Source: Dipylidium caninum
Taxonomy: Eukaryota; Platyhelminthes; Cestoda; Cyclophyllidea; Dipylidiidae
Direction of reading: 5' to 3'
Length of the DNA: 64,000 nucleotides
Assembly (NCBI GenBank): GCA_017562135.1
Contig: QEYB01000266.1
Span: 744,001 to 808,000 of the forward strand
Part shown: positions 25,501-39,694 of the stretch, piece after piece
Layout: each line of letters begins with the position of its first letter
Numbering within the stretch: position 1 is the stretch's first letter
Notes under the pieces: model-generated
The model's database searches: none
What the model was told of the DNA's origin: nothing
The model's input: only the letters and a program-made list of their open reading frames with translations
Made by a program: the position numbers and the translations under genes

Positions 25501-28500
25501 TGGAAGTTGACAGCATCACTCGACTTGACTTGGTTTGAAGGCCTCCATTATGTCTGCTTAGCCTACATTTCCTAAGTAATTCAGTGAGTGATCGCTCTTG
25601 CTATAACACAATTGACCTCGACGACTGAAAAAAGGCGAGTCACGTGGGTGAAGGAAACATATCTGGAAAGGTGGAGGTGCATCCGTGCGAAAAGACGGGG
25701 AGACCTGCGAAATGATACTGCAAATTGAAACACGAACCCAATATAACCAATTAGTTAAATCGGGTTTCGTCTACCACACACACACACCCACACACATACA
25801 CAAGTAACCGTGGAATCATTAAATTTGTAAATTAAACTCTGAAAGAGGTTGCTTCGCCGATGTAGAGAGAGGGAAAATCAAGTTTCATTAAAAAGAATAT
25901 GAGGAAAAAACATCACTAAGTAACAAACCTCCAAATAGGGCAAATTAGGAGGGCACCAAATAGCCTCGACCCACTTTACGTCAAAACAGCAAGATAATGA
26001 ACAAGAGTTGAATAAGTCAAAGCAAAGTCCATAAGCTACTGCTTTGACTTATTCAACGCTGTGGCGCGGAAGTCCGCGAAAGAAAATCATTTCCGCAAGT
26101 TCGGTTCACAAAGCACGACTTTGGTGACCGAAGCGTGAGGTATGCCTTCACAGGCGTCTGGTTTACAAATTGAAAATAAACTAAATTAATTTGTCATACA
26201 CACTTTCTTCAAACTAGTTATAATAAATAAAACAAGCACGTGTATCTAGAAGGAAATTGGCCACAAAAATGGGGGAAAAGTATTTCAATTTTATTCCTAC
26301 AGTACACGATTTGCCGAGAATGGGAGAGTTTTCCCACAAGTGAACTCACTTCCCATCGCCATCCCGGTAGTATTCAAATGTAAATGAGCTACGTAAAAAA
26401 GGCAAAATGTGGAGCCACATATTTTATGAAGAGACTAACGCCTTCACAAAGTGGTGGGGGAATTCTTCCTCTCCACCTATTTTTGGAGACGTTTATTTGG
26501 CTGCCTAATGACTGCATGAAAAAAAAAAAACCTCAAGCGAATCGAAGACGTAAAATCATGAAGCCCGAGCATGGCTGCGTCCGCCCACGAAATAAATCAT
26601 TTGCGCAGAAAAATTCGTCATGGCGTTGGGAATGAGCCAAAAACCCTAACGCTCATGCGTCCATCCGCCCTCCCTTTCGCCTGCCCGCATCCGAATGGAG
26701 ACAATTAAACCAAAGACACGAGTCCACCGAGGTGAACACGAACGAGCCGCGGTGAGTAAAGCCCCAGAACGATTGGGAGAATGTCAACGTATTGGCGACA
26801 CTTCCATCAGCAGCGAAAGTACTACAAAACCTGGAAGCCAGGAAGTTGGAGTGATTAGCGTTGATAATAAAAATAATGCAATAGCGATAAGCAGGACCGG
26901 TGAAAAAGAAACGCCATAGAGGAGACAGATTTCGATAGAGGCAGCAATAACTAGCGCTGCCTTAGCCCAAAAAGGGAGTGGGGAGTGGCTGGCAAAGGTC
27001 TATTTTTACTTACAAAAAGCAAATAAAACAAAGGAAGGTAAGATTTCAGGATCTTAGGAACAGAAAGTGCCGGAGAGTTATGAAAAGGCAAGTGAATTAT
27101 AAAGAGAAATATAAGACTGATGAAATAATTACAAGGAGAAAGTTGCAAAACTAACAACATTCTTTGGTTTTAACGTTGTTTGGTTCTAGGCAGAGAAAGC
27201 AATCAGGACAACGCAGAAGATAATAATAAGCAAAAATCGTATAAATGACAAAGTGATATTAGCGCGAATCTATCGCAAAGCTAAAATCCTCACAAACACT
27301 AAGAATAAACTTGAACTTAGGGATGACACGAAAAAACATGCACCCGTGTCAAAACAGTCGGTGATGTTGAATGCCAGGAAAGAATTTGCGGAGCAGGGGT
27401 GCTGGATCGCATCTACTTACCGAGTTAAACGTCCGGCAAACGAGGAAGGCTGGGCATCAACCATTTCGCCTTTGACTAATTGCACCCCCAGAAGGGCATA
27501 ATTACCCAGTAAATTTATTCCCTCTCCCTCTTCCTTTCATTCTCATCATCTCTCTCTCTCTCTCACCCGCTTTTTAACATTATTCCCCTTGCCATTCAAG
27601 AAATCTCTGGTATCGTTCGCCCCCGAAGAGGTATTTAGAATAATGTGCATGAAATCTGGCATAGCAAAACTTGTCGTATAGCACGGATGGACACTCACGT
27701 TCATGAGAGTCTTCATGGCATCGTCGTAGGCAGAGCTGTGAGAAGAGGGCTTATTCGAGACGGGAGTGTTACCGAATCCCTCATATCGTCCGCCCTGGCT
27801 GGGGGGGAGACCGCTGAAAAAATGAAAGTTTAAATGCTTTCCAGGCAAACGAGAGAAAGAACAAGAGACCGCTCGTGACGCATGCTCTTATCGTCTCTCC
27901 GTGAGAAAGGAGTAAGGTGAGGAAATGGTATACTCGAAGGTTCACGAATGGTAAAAGCGTCCCCAAATATTGGCCTCTAAATTCCTTGCAGTCTAACGGT
28001 GGAAGCAAAATGCCACCCCACGCTGAGGGAGTTAACTTTGTGAACCACAGTGACAGGAAATCAGTGAGGGCAGTGATGCCCCACGAAGAAGTCCATAAAT
28101 GTCTATTCACCAGGTAATTTTATTTTACAATGGTATTCACTTAAACGATGGTTTCAGGGGATCCTTCGTTGTTATGGCAATAAGACATCCATAATGACCC
28201 CACCAAAAGGCATTTTTAATTCCCTCCTTTTAGATAAGCCCCTTAAATTACAAGTGAATGACACGACTAGGAGCATCAACGGAGAACCGGAATTTCGTTT
28301 CGAGGGGCACCCATTCTCCATAAGCTTACAATCGGCAAGGGAATCGTCCACTTTTGGCGCCAATATAGCGATTAGGTAGACTTTAATTATAGCTTACAAC
28401 CATAAGAAAAAAGATTAAGATGCCTGGGAGTCTTCGTATTATTTGTAATGGTACTTACTGAAAGCAGAGTCCACAAGCATCACTACGTAGACATTTTGGT

Positions 28501-31500
28501 AGATTATGACGTACACATCGAGGGTAAAAAATAAATTCGAAGATAATTCAATAAGTTGCACTAGGCTGGGACTTGACTCAAGACTGCTGAGGATGAAGGA
28601 AAGTGGAAACTTTTCGACTCCAAATGTAGCAAATCACTATTGCCACCCAAACCGAGGAGCAGCGAGGGGAGGAGCGGTGATCGGTAGCGCATTTTATTTA
28701 CGGAACAAATCGTGTGGAATCGCTATGACTCCTGTCTCCAGTCGCACCGAATGGGGAGAATGAGCTTAAATCTGATTAGAGGTGGTATTGAAGGCAAAAA
28801 AACTTGGTTTCCATAAAAAAGGAATCAGTAGACTGTACAGCAGTGGCTGAAAGAGAACGTTATACAAGGTGTCAGACATTGACAAAGATGTTTACTATTC
28901 TACGAACTACAGCGAATTCGTCAGTCGTTAAGGTAAATCACAAACACGCATCTAGTAGATGCACCTTGGTGATGTTGAGCCATGTGAAGACAAAAGCAAA
29001 GTAATTGCGCCACAGTATAAAAAGAGCAGAACAAAACAAGTGGGAATATTTGGAACAAACAGCGTCTAACGTGGACGAGATCGAAGAAAGCCACAAGAGA
29101 TTTATGCCTCGTTGCTTTCACCTTTAATCATGCGATTTGTGAGCTTGGCGCCGTGAAGACTGTCTTGAATTCTCGAAGGGGCAGTTTTCTTAGGAATAAA
29201 ATAAATTCAAAATCCCTCCCCCAAATCCCAGGCCCCCCGCAGTATCTCGCCGTCAATTTGGGTAGGGTTCGGGTTCAGCAGCAGCAGCAGCGGGTGGGCC
29301 GTAGTCACGAAAGTGAGTGTGAATATTTAAATAACAATCTCATGCCTGCATTAGATTTAAGCACACGAATAAAGTTTACTGCTGAAAGTCATTAAATTGT
29401 TTAACAGCTTGGATCCCCGTTTTAGGGCACGGGAGAGGATGAACAACGTCAAGAGATAAGTGATGTGCATCAAATGGCATCATCATAAATGCCTTGCCAT
29501 AAAGAACCACTTTCGACAAAATCGCCCCTATTTTTTTCATCATAGTTGCACTCGGCATCAACTACCAGTGATCACCAGTTCTCTAACGTGAATCAACGCT
29601 AATAACGGTTTAATAGTTGCAAGTACGTTTGTGATGATTGGAGCAGAAACGAGAACTAGTTACCGTTTTGGTGGTTCTTTAGCAAATTTTAAAATGTTTT
29701 TTGGATAAAGCAAATGTTCTTTCACGGGAACAGGAAAACACCTGGGCTGCGCGATCTACCTATTCAAAGAACGTGGAAGAAAACGGGGAATAGATCGGGA
29801 GATGATTGAGAGAGTGCGCCTTTATCCATTCGTTTAGAACGTAATAATCCTGACAGATTTTATTTAATTGCGAGAAATGGAATTTGCACATAGAAGCGGT
29901 AGTGACCAAAAGTAACATTGAGAAAAGCTGGTTCCTGTGCGTTTTGACAAGGGATTCACAACTAACATGAATTCATTCCTAATGACTCTCGTCCATTTTT
30001 CGAGAGACGATGACCAAAGTTCAAGCATCAGATAAAATAGCTTGTTTGAAGGCCGGTGCAGAAGTTTATCGTAAGTGGAAAGTGGCTTCCGATTCGTAGG
30101 TAAAGATGAACGCGCAGTAGAAAAGTACGCGGAAAATCGAATTCAAAGTGATTTCAATCAAAAGACTGCCAACTTCGATGAAAACGGGGAAGTGAAAGAT
30201 TTCCAGCTCGCAATTGACAGAGACCAAAACAGTTTTAGGGAAAATTCAGCATCATTTAATAAATAGTTGCTGATATTAACGAAAGTGCTACCAATACATA
30301 TCATCATGATTGAGGCTAAGGTGAGTTCTATATAATTTTTTATCTTTTGCATTTAGATCAAGACGCTAACATAGAGTTAAGCAATACCGAAAATGAGCGC
30401 TCGACTAATATGCTTTGCGTGGAGGAGGAAATAATGCTTATCCGAAGGAAATGGACAGGTACAACGCAATGGTGACAACTGGCAGAGAATAGGTAAAAAG
30501 CCATGGCATAGAAAAGCCAAAATGAGAGGTTATGAAAACTAGGAATCACAATACACAATGAAAATATTAACAGCGAATACAAGGCAAAGAAAAAGGGCTT
30601 AAAGACTGCCCCAGATACATGGGGAAAAATAGTTGAAAAGGAAAACGATCTACTGCAGACAACTAAAAAATATTAAGAGGTTCGATATCATATATTTTTA
30701 TTCCCCGAGTCAATATAGTTTCCACTTGGAACCAGGTCAACATTTATTTAGAATGCATAGCAGTTCATGGGAGAACGGAAAGAAGACCGGAATAGACGAC
30801 TACAAGGATAAGAACCAAAAAACCTTTCGGACCAGCTTCAATGGGCAAACCAAAAGTACAGAGCAGTGTAATACGATGATGTTAAGAATTATAGACGGCA
30901 GTAATAGTGCTTCTCTGGTTAGCTATTCAAATGTGTTTTTAGGCAATGAAATGCCAATTCCCAAAGTACACGAATGACAAACAATTATGTGAACGCATAA
31001 AACCGACAAATTGCGCCATTTTAATCAACTATTTGGTTTTTGGACTATAGGTTAGGATACTATGAACTACTAGCGGATCTTTAAAGCAAATCAAACATAA
31101 ATTGATCGAATAAAAGAAAGTCAGTTTTGAGATCCAAGCTCATGATATAAAGAAATTTTGCTTAGCAATGAATCTCAAATCACAATGAAATTGTGTGAAA
31201 CAAATTCTGCACAAGATAGTTCTGCGCAGAAAATAAGCCTAACCTGGGGCGGCTGGCATTCTCGGTCATCTTGCGATTAAAGAAATCCTCTGTCTTAGCC
31301 TTTTGTTCGGGTTCGTTCAGCCAAGACTCTAGATCGGAATGAACCGTGGGTATGGCGCATGAGCTGTCAGTCTGTCGAACCCAAGTCTCGAGAATAACCG
31401 GAGAGAGGACTATTGGCGGTGGCGCTGCGACCTAATCGGTGGGATGGCTGATAATTGCGTGCTGAAGATGTCTCCTCACTCCACTTGTTTCCTTCGGCTT

Positions 31501-32948
31501 CCGTTGAAATCTGTGAAATATAAAGAAAACACAGCTCAATTACGCGATGAATTTAGTCAAGTGGGAAAGTACAGCCCCACCGACCTTATCACGGAGAAGA
31601 GCAGCAGCCCTGCTGTTATACTTCTCGGTTAGTGACCAATTCGACCGGTAGTCCGGTTGAGACTCAAAGAAAATACGAGCATTTTTGTTGCCTCCAATCT
31701 TCATTTTCTCCAATTCTATTGTTTTCCACTTATCCATTGTAGTGGAACGAACAAAACTGTAAACGAAATAGAAGTGTGTCATCTCGCTACTTACAAAAAT
31801 GGGTAACAATCTAAAACGAAATGGAAATGGCAAGATAACTCCGCAAAGCAGATGACGTGTTAGGGACACAAAAATTGTCATCGGCGTCGAAAACAGAACT
31901 ACAGGATAAGGAACTTTAGTAAAGCAGCAAAACAACCAACTCGAAGAGGGCAATGTATGAATTGCAAATTCTTTTCTAAATAGCGAAAATTGGTAAACTT
32001 TGAGATGGAAGCAAGACCTATATTCCAAAAAAGGATTATACACATTTACATTTATTAAAATGCGTTCATAAGATGGCATAGCATTAAGGACAACCCAATA
32101 TCATGCACTATCTCGAAATGGAAAGATGTAGATAAGAAACCTGCAATTAAAAAAAGCAGTGATGCTTTAGAAGAAGGTTTCGGACTTAAGCACTGTCTGA
32201 TTTTCCAATTTATTAATAACCATCAGTGCACCCAATACCTGTCACAGCAAGAATACCCATGATTTGTGAATAAGGGTATAAGCAAAGGTATGAAAAGGTC
32301 TAAGTTTAAAACTTTTAAAAATCAGAACACCAAAAGATTGAGATTAATCGATGCAGACAGCTTTTCCGGGGTGCGAATGATAAAGCAGCAACGGAGGTGA
32401 AATTCTATGAAGAATAGATAGTGCATACCTTAAATGTACTCCCAGACCACGATGCTTGCCAGAACACTCCAAACATATCCAAATCCCATATGTGACGCTG
32501 GCCCATTGAGGATTAGGGGTTCCGCACTCGAAACAAAACTATGCAATAAAATCCAAATTTAGAGATGCAGGTGTGAATACCAATTTCTGTTTCAATAAAT
32601 TAACCTTCCGGTACATAAAGAATAATATCACGCCAGTGACTTTAAACATAGGCAAACTGCGTAGAGAATTAGATAACATTATATTTGAGATGATCTTATG
32701 TGTGATGCAACACATAAAATAGGCTGATATCATGGCAAAATGTACAAAGCAAATGAGTTTTTAGAAATTAAAAAATGGCCCATCCACGTCACACTGTATT
32801 TACGAAAAATATTAGGCAAACACTAAAGGCAGGCTCCGACATCGTAAAGTGTGAGTTATAAGCTCAACAAACCACTGTCAGGACTAACATTATTTTCATC
32901 CAGTCGGCGAACCTCAGCCAGAGTATGTCGAGTTCTGGGACTGGCCAT
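19595..32948 (-). CDS. ARFGAP1: ADP-ribosylation factor GTPase-activating protein 1
   Basis: Exons in transcript order are 32948-32889, 32538-32429, 31756-31585, 31431-31244, 27813-27699, 24426-24316, 23826-23767, 23649-23504, 19972-19878 and 19791-19595. They total 1254 nt (417 residues), close to human ARFGAP1 (406). All junction phases match. The N-terminus holds the ArfGAP zinc finger C22-x2-C25-x16-C42-x2-C45 and the arginine finger R50 ([13 protein letters not shown]), then [13 protein letters not shown] and [14 protein letters not shown], all family signatures. Residues about 216-252 ([15 protein letters not shown]…) match the ALPS curvature sensor. The C-terminus is Trp-rich ([15 protein letters not shown]), like the coat-binding Trp motifs of the family. 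The protein stimulates GTP hydrolysis on Arf1 during COPI coat cycling at the Golgi. The exon 3/4 junction has an alternative donor (gtgggg) with acceptor ggtcgcag, differing by one residue. Confidence 0.94.
21289..21307. repeat. (GTGA)n short tandem repeat
   Basis: About four GAGT/GTGA units lie in the ARFGAP1 intron between exons 8 and 9. A related degenerate tract (gagtgagttagtgag, then four GGGC units) lies at about 22110-22175 in the same intron. Each unit carries a donor-like GTGAGT, which gives many cryptic splice matches. Confidence 0.7.
25775..25804. repeat. imperfect (CA)n microsatellite
   Basis: CA units interrupted by CC and TA steps, inside the ARFGAP1 intron between exons 5 and 6. 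Likely a polymorphic simple repeat. Confidence 0.8.
26007..26057. repeat. perfect 18-bp inverted repeat with 15-nt loop
   Basis: The left arm (26007-26024) and right arm (26040-26057) are exact reverse complements: GTTGAATAAGTCAAAGCA and its complement. They are separated by 15 bases, and two more pairs are possible beyond one mismatch. It lies within an ARFGAP1 intron. An RNA from either strand would fold into a stable hairpin. It may be the stump of a small inverted-repeat element; it is shorter than a typical microRNA precursor. Confidence 0.85.
27551..27564. repeat. (TC)7 microsatellite
   Basis: A run of about seven TC units lies inside the 3.3-kb ARFGAP1 intron between exons 5 and 6, about 135 bases beyond the exon 5 donor. 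It has no evident role. Confidence 0.8.
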
Positions 32949-35900
32949 TTTCGGAGCCACACGAAGAGCTCAACCAACACGCGTGACCTTCAAATGGTCC
33001 TATCCTATTTAACCTAATGTCAGCATTAACATCATAGTTGATGTGCTGAAACATGCTTTAAAATAAAGAGCAGATTTCGTTTTATTTATAAATTATGCAA
33101 CGTCATTTTATGTCGCGTGCGCATTTTGAGCTAGATTGTGGGGTGTGATTGCACCGACGTAACTTACACAGCACTACCGACGTATGTTTTCATTCTTTTC
33201 TACCCCAAGCGTTCATGTGTCATACCCAACATTGAGCAAAGTGGTTGAACGAGGAAGTCTGCGCCATTCATGAACTCACCGATATTAAGTGGGACGTATG
33301 CCGAGAAAATTGTAATTAAATTACGCGATGCGAAACAAATAGTTATTTGAAAGTAATAGAGGAGCAGACGCATTACTTTCGTTAGAAGGGTCATGATTTA
33401 ACGCAATTATCGGGTATGACGGAAAGTAGGACTTGCTTCACGCTGAGAATTCTGCTGAATTACGACCTGCTTTAGGCATATCGAGATGTACTATAATATT
33501 TACTGTTCATTAGACTCGTTAACTTGATGATGACCAATTTTTACTCATTTAGCTCATGTGCACTTCCTTAATAAATTGAGATCAATGTCATCCATCGTCT
33601 CTTAATAATTGAGCATAAAAATAGTACATATCATCATATAAAGTAGACTGAGAGGTGAAAATGGCTCAGACCGTTTTCTCCAACGGACAGAGACCAAGAG
33701 AGAATCACTAATTGATCATGACTCAAGATTGGAAAAATGAGTGAGAATTTAAGTGAAGCTCCATTGGAAACATGTAAGATAGCATTTTTTGTGTCTCTTG
33801 ACTTGACTTCTATCAGGCTAGGCAATAAACGTAGGATTGCTTAAGGTTTTGTCGAGTTTCCCATTAATTCAGTAGGATTACCAAACAAACGGATGGCCCT
33901 GAAAGCTGCATTTATGTTACCCTGTAGAAAAACGGTAATATAAGAGAAGTATTTGTTAGTAACATTGAGGTGTTACAATGGTCAAGATTGGCAGTCCTCC
34001 TGTCCATCCACTGGCTCCCCAAGCGAAGGGCTTATTTTTAAAATATTTTCCACAATCAATGACCGTGTCAATCCGGTCAACAGAGTAGTTCAACTCGTTC
34101 TGCCTTAAAATTCGAGAAGTTGAGCCTAACGGCATATACTTTGACTAACAGCCAAAATTTGTCGATCAAACTACACTTGCCTCCCGGTTGGAACCCCTTT
34201 ACAATCTGCCTACGCATCATTCTCACATATACAACAAATGGAAATAGGAGCGCAATTACTGCCATTTATGTTATGCTCGCATGTATCCTCTGGTAACCAA
34301 ATGATACGTGAATCTGGAGGACCAGATTGCAGTTCTCACATGGCTGCTCACATCCCTTCTCATATGCCATTGTAACGGGGTAAGAGAAGGTCGAGGTGGC
34401 ACACTTAACTACAATCAAGCGTCTATCCCATTTGCCCTCTGCCCCATTGTTTGCGTAGGCTCTCTGTCCACCCAGAGCCGTCGCCATTTTACCTAGTTTA
34501 TTGCAGTCCTACGAAACGATTGGTCGTTGGACCCTGCATGTGAGAGTGGCAGCTAAGCCGCTTCTCCTCCACTCCCACTCCCACAAATGAGCACTCACGT
34601 GGAGGATCAAAATAAACTCGTTTTAATTTCCGACAGCAATGAAAACACAAGTCGTTGCCTCAGACACGACCGAATTCAGATTGCATTTGTAATTGCCGAA
34701 CGGCTAAACCGTCACCTTTCGCACCCGCCCACGAGAGACCGTAAAGTGACTCTTTTGGAAAAGGCTAAACGAAAGCAAGAGAAAGAAGAAGAGGAGGAGG
34801 AGGAGAGAGAAGAATGCAGCATGTGGTTCGGTGGACGTAGACAACTTTCCTCTGCAATTTACAAGTCAATAAGGAAGCAGAGGCGCGCTCCCGCAGAATA
34901 TGCCAGCAGTGAAACTGCCAGTTCTCCAGTACAACAACACGATGGGATTACGCCGGAGAATGACCATTAACTCCTTCTCCAATGCACACTTTTTGAGTAC
35001 TCTTCTTATGCACACATTGTGAAACTATAAACTGGGGCAATAATGTGTTCTTTGAAGTACACAAATCAAATTCCCTCAGTAAGTCGTGTTTACTTTTGCT
35101 GAAGCAACCCAGTGGAGGGATGTGGACGATGGGCATCGCTGATGGCTGTAAGAATTGCCCCACTCCCTCAACCACGGCCATTTGGCACTCAGTTAAAGAG
35201 CGCCAAACTCCGCACTCGACGTGCGGCCCTTCGAGGGCTCCGATGGGCTTCACTGGTTAATCGCTCCACCCGCTCGTGGACCTCCTGCTTTGCCACCCAA
35301 ATAACTCATGTGAAATCCACTTAGGGGAAGTACTGCCCCCTGAAGGGCTTAGGTGGTGAAGACACAGAGAGCTAAAAGGGGCGATCAAGGCATATGACGC
35401 TCGTCTATTTTTTGAGGAGCCAAGTACTTTCTCTCCGAATATTCCAAATCTTGCTCTAGTCCACCTCTTTCTGTATATGAGAGTTCCATATGGAGAATAA
35501 CCTATCAGGAACCGGGGAGGTCCATGTTCAGTGTCTCAGTCACCTGAATAGAAGCTAATATTCAGCCATCTATCCCGGTGTAGGCGCCTACTGTAAACCA
35601 AATAAGTTCCGCAACAGTCATATAACACTTAAATGAGTCGCGTGAGGAGTTGAGGATGGTTCCCCTGATGTGAGGGAGAAGTGAAACTCGTTTACTCGAG
35701 TCAAAAATTAGTGAATTCAGATCTCAGAAGCACCCAAAACATATAATTGGTCTTATGCACGAAATACCCACTTTTCTTCCACCTAACCTGACAGTCTACT
35801 CAAAAGACGCAGTAAGTCGTGCCTAATCAACGTAGGGAAGAACATTTCTGCTGTGGGGGCCGTAGAAAAGCTTAACCCTTTGCCATCATGACAACCGACA

Positions 35901-38900
35901 ACTCGTCCTCGCTGAAGGCGGAATGAGACTTTCTGATGCAGACTCCCGGACTACACAACAACAAGATCACCAGAAGGCGGGTTGGGCGGCTGCTCTTTGA
36001 CTCTACATTGGCCGGAGCACCTGGGCAGACACCTTAATGACCTCCAAGTTTATCGCCGGTACGCATCACAGTATGTCGTTTTCGGTCTCGAACCCTCACG
36101 GACTGGAAAGTCGGAAAACTTCTGCACATTAGTCACTTAAGTGGAGGACCGTATGAAACCCCTTTCCTTCCTTGCATGCGGGGAACTTCACAGTGGAGGA
36201 CTTTCAGTGGGGAGTGGAAAATTTAGCCAACCATTTAGTCACCATGTCAACAACCGTTGCTGCATACATTCGCTTTTTGACTAGACTTCTTCACTCCCTT
36301 CTATTTGTAATTGCAAGGCCTGGAAGTTAATGCGATGAGACTCGTTTAAAAGGTTCAATCAAGACTATGAGTTGTCCTAATACGAGTCAGTAGTGTTTGG
36401 CTGGTTTACTACGGACTCCGGAGTAGTCTCGGCGTTGCGCCTCGGTCCTCTCGTCCTCGAGGCTCCCTGGCCGGCCTCCTCAGCCCATCAGTCGGAGGGG
36501 GATGGAGCGCAACAGCCGCGGCCTTGGCCACAGAAAGTGAACCTCACGCGACACACTTTTCATTTCTTCCTGCGCTTAACAGTCGTACAGGAAGAGGTGG
36601 TTGCGGATCGCTAGGCTCAAACGAGACGTAAAAAGTCTCAAGGGAAATATTCACAATTTTGACTGATGGCTGAAGTAAATTTAGTCACACTACAGACATT
36701 TCATTTACCTTCCTCGCAGTATTCTTTCAGTGATTTGCACTATAGGCAATGCTCCATACTCTGCCTCGAGTCTGCAGAAAGTGCTTTCTTTACGAAGGGG
36801 ACAGGGGACTTTCGCTATTTGCTCACGTGCTCGCATCGGCAAGTCAAATCCTCGGGGAGACGCCCGAGGACGGCGGGTTGGTAGTTCGAGCAAAGAAGGG
36901 AAGGAGCTCCAACCCCCTCGTGTTACTCGAAATGACCGTTGAAATAGTAAGTTTTAAATCTCTTATCTTTCCTTAGCAATTAGAGTTCCGTGCCCTTCGA
37001 TTGTCCTCTACTGCTTTCTTTTTCAAGCCATTGTTGTCGCATTGTGAACATTAATGAAACAGCTTGGCGGGAGGAGAGACCAGATAGCAGTTGGTGATTT
37101 CTTATGAAATTTTCCTCCAGCTGAGAGGAGGGCGAGAGCGAGGGTGGACCGGAGTAGGACGCTGAGCTTTTTGTCAGAGGAAAAACAGACCGCAGGAGCG
37201 TCTAATTAGATTGAGACGTCGCGGTTGCTGTCCCCATACTCGTGCACAACCCACGCGGACGCCGTTAATCGAGGGCAGAATTCCGTCGGGAACAAGCGGC
37301 CACTAATGGGAGGGAGTCGCAGCCAACCGACGAAATGCCTCGGCGCAGCAGGCCCTGCATCTGCTGTGCGCCACCGGTCGCACTTCCGTGCCCTCTCAAG
37401 TCGCCCGACAACCGTACATGGGCAATTTTTCTGCGCCCCTAATTAGCCGCATCTTCTACGCGCCTCGGCTGAACGGTGCGACCGCAATTGGCCACGTAAA
37501 TGCGACTCGCAATCCAACACACTACGGCCAAACTTCGAAGTTCCTCCTGGAAATTTTGCTCTACGAGGCAAGCAAGCGCAGGTGTCATCCTGCGCCATTT
37601 ATTTCATCTACCGTGCGGGCACATTGCTCGTTGTGGAGTTTATGTCTCAATGCTTCCATTGAGGCACTCGTCGATACACATCAGTGCTACTGCTTGGCAA
37701 GGGCCTAATCTCACATCTCCGTGGACTATAAAATATAACGCCTGTTTTTGTCGCATCCGCCAAGTATCCTCCTCCGGGCCGTGCGCCGATACTCACCTCG
37801 TACAGCAGATCGTCCCAAGAAGTCGCACAACCTCGTAGCAGACACATTAGGATGAACCGATGAATGTTAAGATTACCCTCCTCCTCATTTCCGTCCCCAC
37901 ACCGATCGGCTCACCATGCCAACGCTGTGCCTTTGATCCACGGGGCTGGAGGGATGGGGCTTAGTTCACTAGTTGTTTCGCAATCGACGTTTTCGCATAT
38001 TCACCGGTTAACCGAACCTCAGATCTTATTGCGCCTCAGCGTAGGAGCCAACTAATACAAAGTGCAACTGTGCTAAAGTCGTTCCCCCAATAAACACGGT
38101 TTATGAGTCCTATAAAGCGATATTAAAGCGGTTATGCGGTTAAAAACGGGGTGGGCTGGTGGACTTGTCCGAATCAGACGAGAAAACAGATGTGTCGACA
38201 TTAGAGGAATGAATGATTAACCACAACAGTAGGAGGGCCTGATGAAACGCTTTAGCTCGACTTCTCATGGGACCACGTAAAAGAAATTGAGGCGTTTGCT
38301 TGCTCCCACCTCGACCCTCCTCACGGCAAAGCGGAGCGATGCGACGCCGGTTGCGCTCACTTTCTATCAACGAAAGCAAACAGAAGAATCGTTAAAACAA
38401 CGCCGAGTTCTTGCGCTACCAATCGCAGTTTCTGCTCAGATGCCGCCCGAGGGGACCGCGCGGTTCGCCTGCGTGACCTTCGCCGGCTGTTGGTGCTCTC
38501 CCCACGTCGGTGGGTCGCTGATGGCCGCACAGTGCTGCCGCAAGCCAACTGTCACATGTAAACATCGCGATTCTCCAGTTTATGTGATCATTCAGACTGA
38601 TTTATCGGCGCGGAGGCTTCACCTTCCCTCAGTCCCGTCTACGTAGTGCTGGCCTTCCGGCCGCCAACCTGTTCCACCAAATAGCGGCGAAGCGGCTGGA
38701 GGGCTTCCGTTCCCCGAGACGTGCAAAACCCGATTACGTGGCTGAGGTGAGGGTAACTCTCCGCTAAACAGGGCCTTTTTCCACTTGCCATCAAGCCGGC
38801 GTCACACCGGTTGGCTTGGAGAACGGTGTCCGTGTCGCCCTTCGCTTTTGTCCAACGCCTGAAGACTGCCCTGATGCTACTATCATCACCACTTGAATTC

Positions 38901-39694
38901 TTTCGGGCAAGTACACTCGAAAACGTGGAACAATGTGAAAGAGGCTCACTAAGCATCGTAGAACTCTTCGGCTTTGCACACTCTCCTCCTAGTGTCTCCG
39001 CTCAGTATGATCGGAATTTACTTGACAGCATCGTCTGGATGCGGAGAGATGAGTGGAGGAGAGCGGCGAGTCTCTCTCAGTTACGCGGTTTCCCCCACAG
39101 GACAAAATTTTAGCCAACAGGCGAGAGAACCGACAGGTAGCAATCGTATGTCACAGGCATATGCACGCGGAGACGGACGTTGCGCGGAGCAGCTCCAGCC
39201 AATAATGTCGCCGTCACGGACTTCCCCTAACTTGGTTACTTCCACGTCGACGACACCGACTGTAGACGCAAAGGTGCCGAGTGAATTAAGAAGTTGGTTA
39301 AAAGATTATATTAAATTATTTATTTCGTCAGTGGATTTATGGAATTTCAGGCTGTGTGGGGGCACTCCACTGCTGATTCGAAAATGTGGACGAATTCTAC
39401 AAGGGAGAAGAAGAGATGATTTTGTTGCCCACGACAGATCTCCCGAACTCCGGTCTTGTAAGAATGCGCCAACAAGGGGCTTATTTTGGACTGTTGATCT
39501 CTACCATCTCCATGTCATCGTCAACACCGAGTTGGCGACGCTGGCAATTCATTTACCCCACGAAAGTGACTTTTTTAGCCTTAGTGAAGGCAGTGACAGT
39601 CAAGAAACACCATCGGAAGAGAATCGGCAGTCAAAGGGGGCTACTTATTTTAAGTCCATGAGCTCGGAAAAGATATTTAGAAGGGAAGGCGTAC
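32949..39694. other. intergenic, no supportable gene
   Basis: Sequence between the ARFGAP1 start and the last assigned exon of the EF-hand gene, both on the minus strand. The missing terminal exon of the EF-hand gene must lie here or further left. Candidates are minus-strand 39540-39481, 38965-38949 and 33451-33438. A purine-rich GAG tract occurs near 34790-34810. No other gene is recognised. The long plus-strand frame at 38974-39702 overlaps the EF-hand exon in antisense and is judged a chance frame. Confidence 0.45.
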
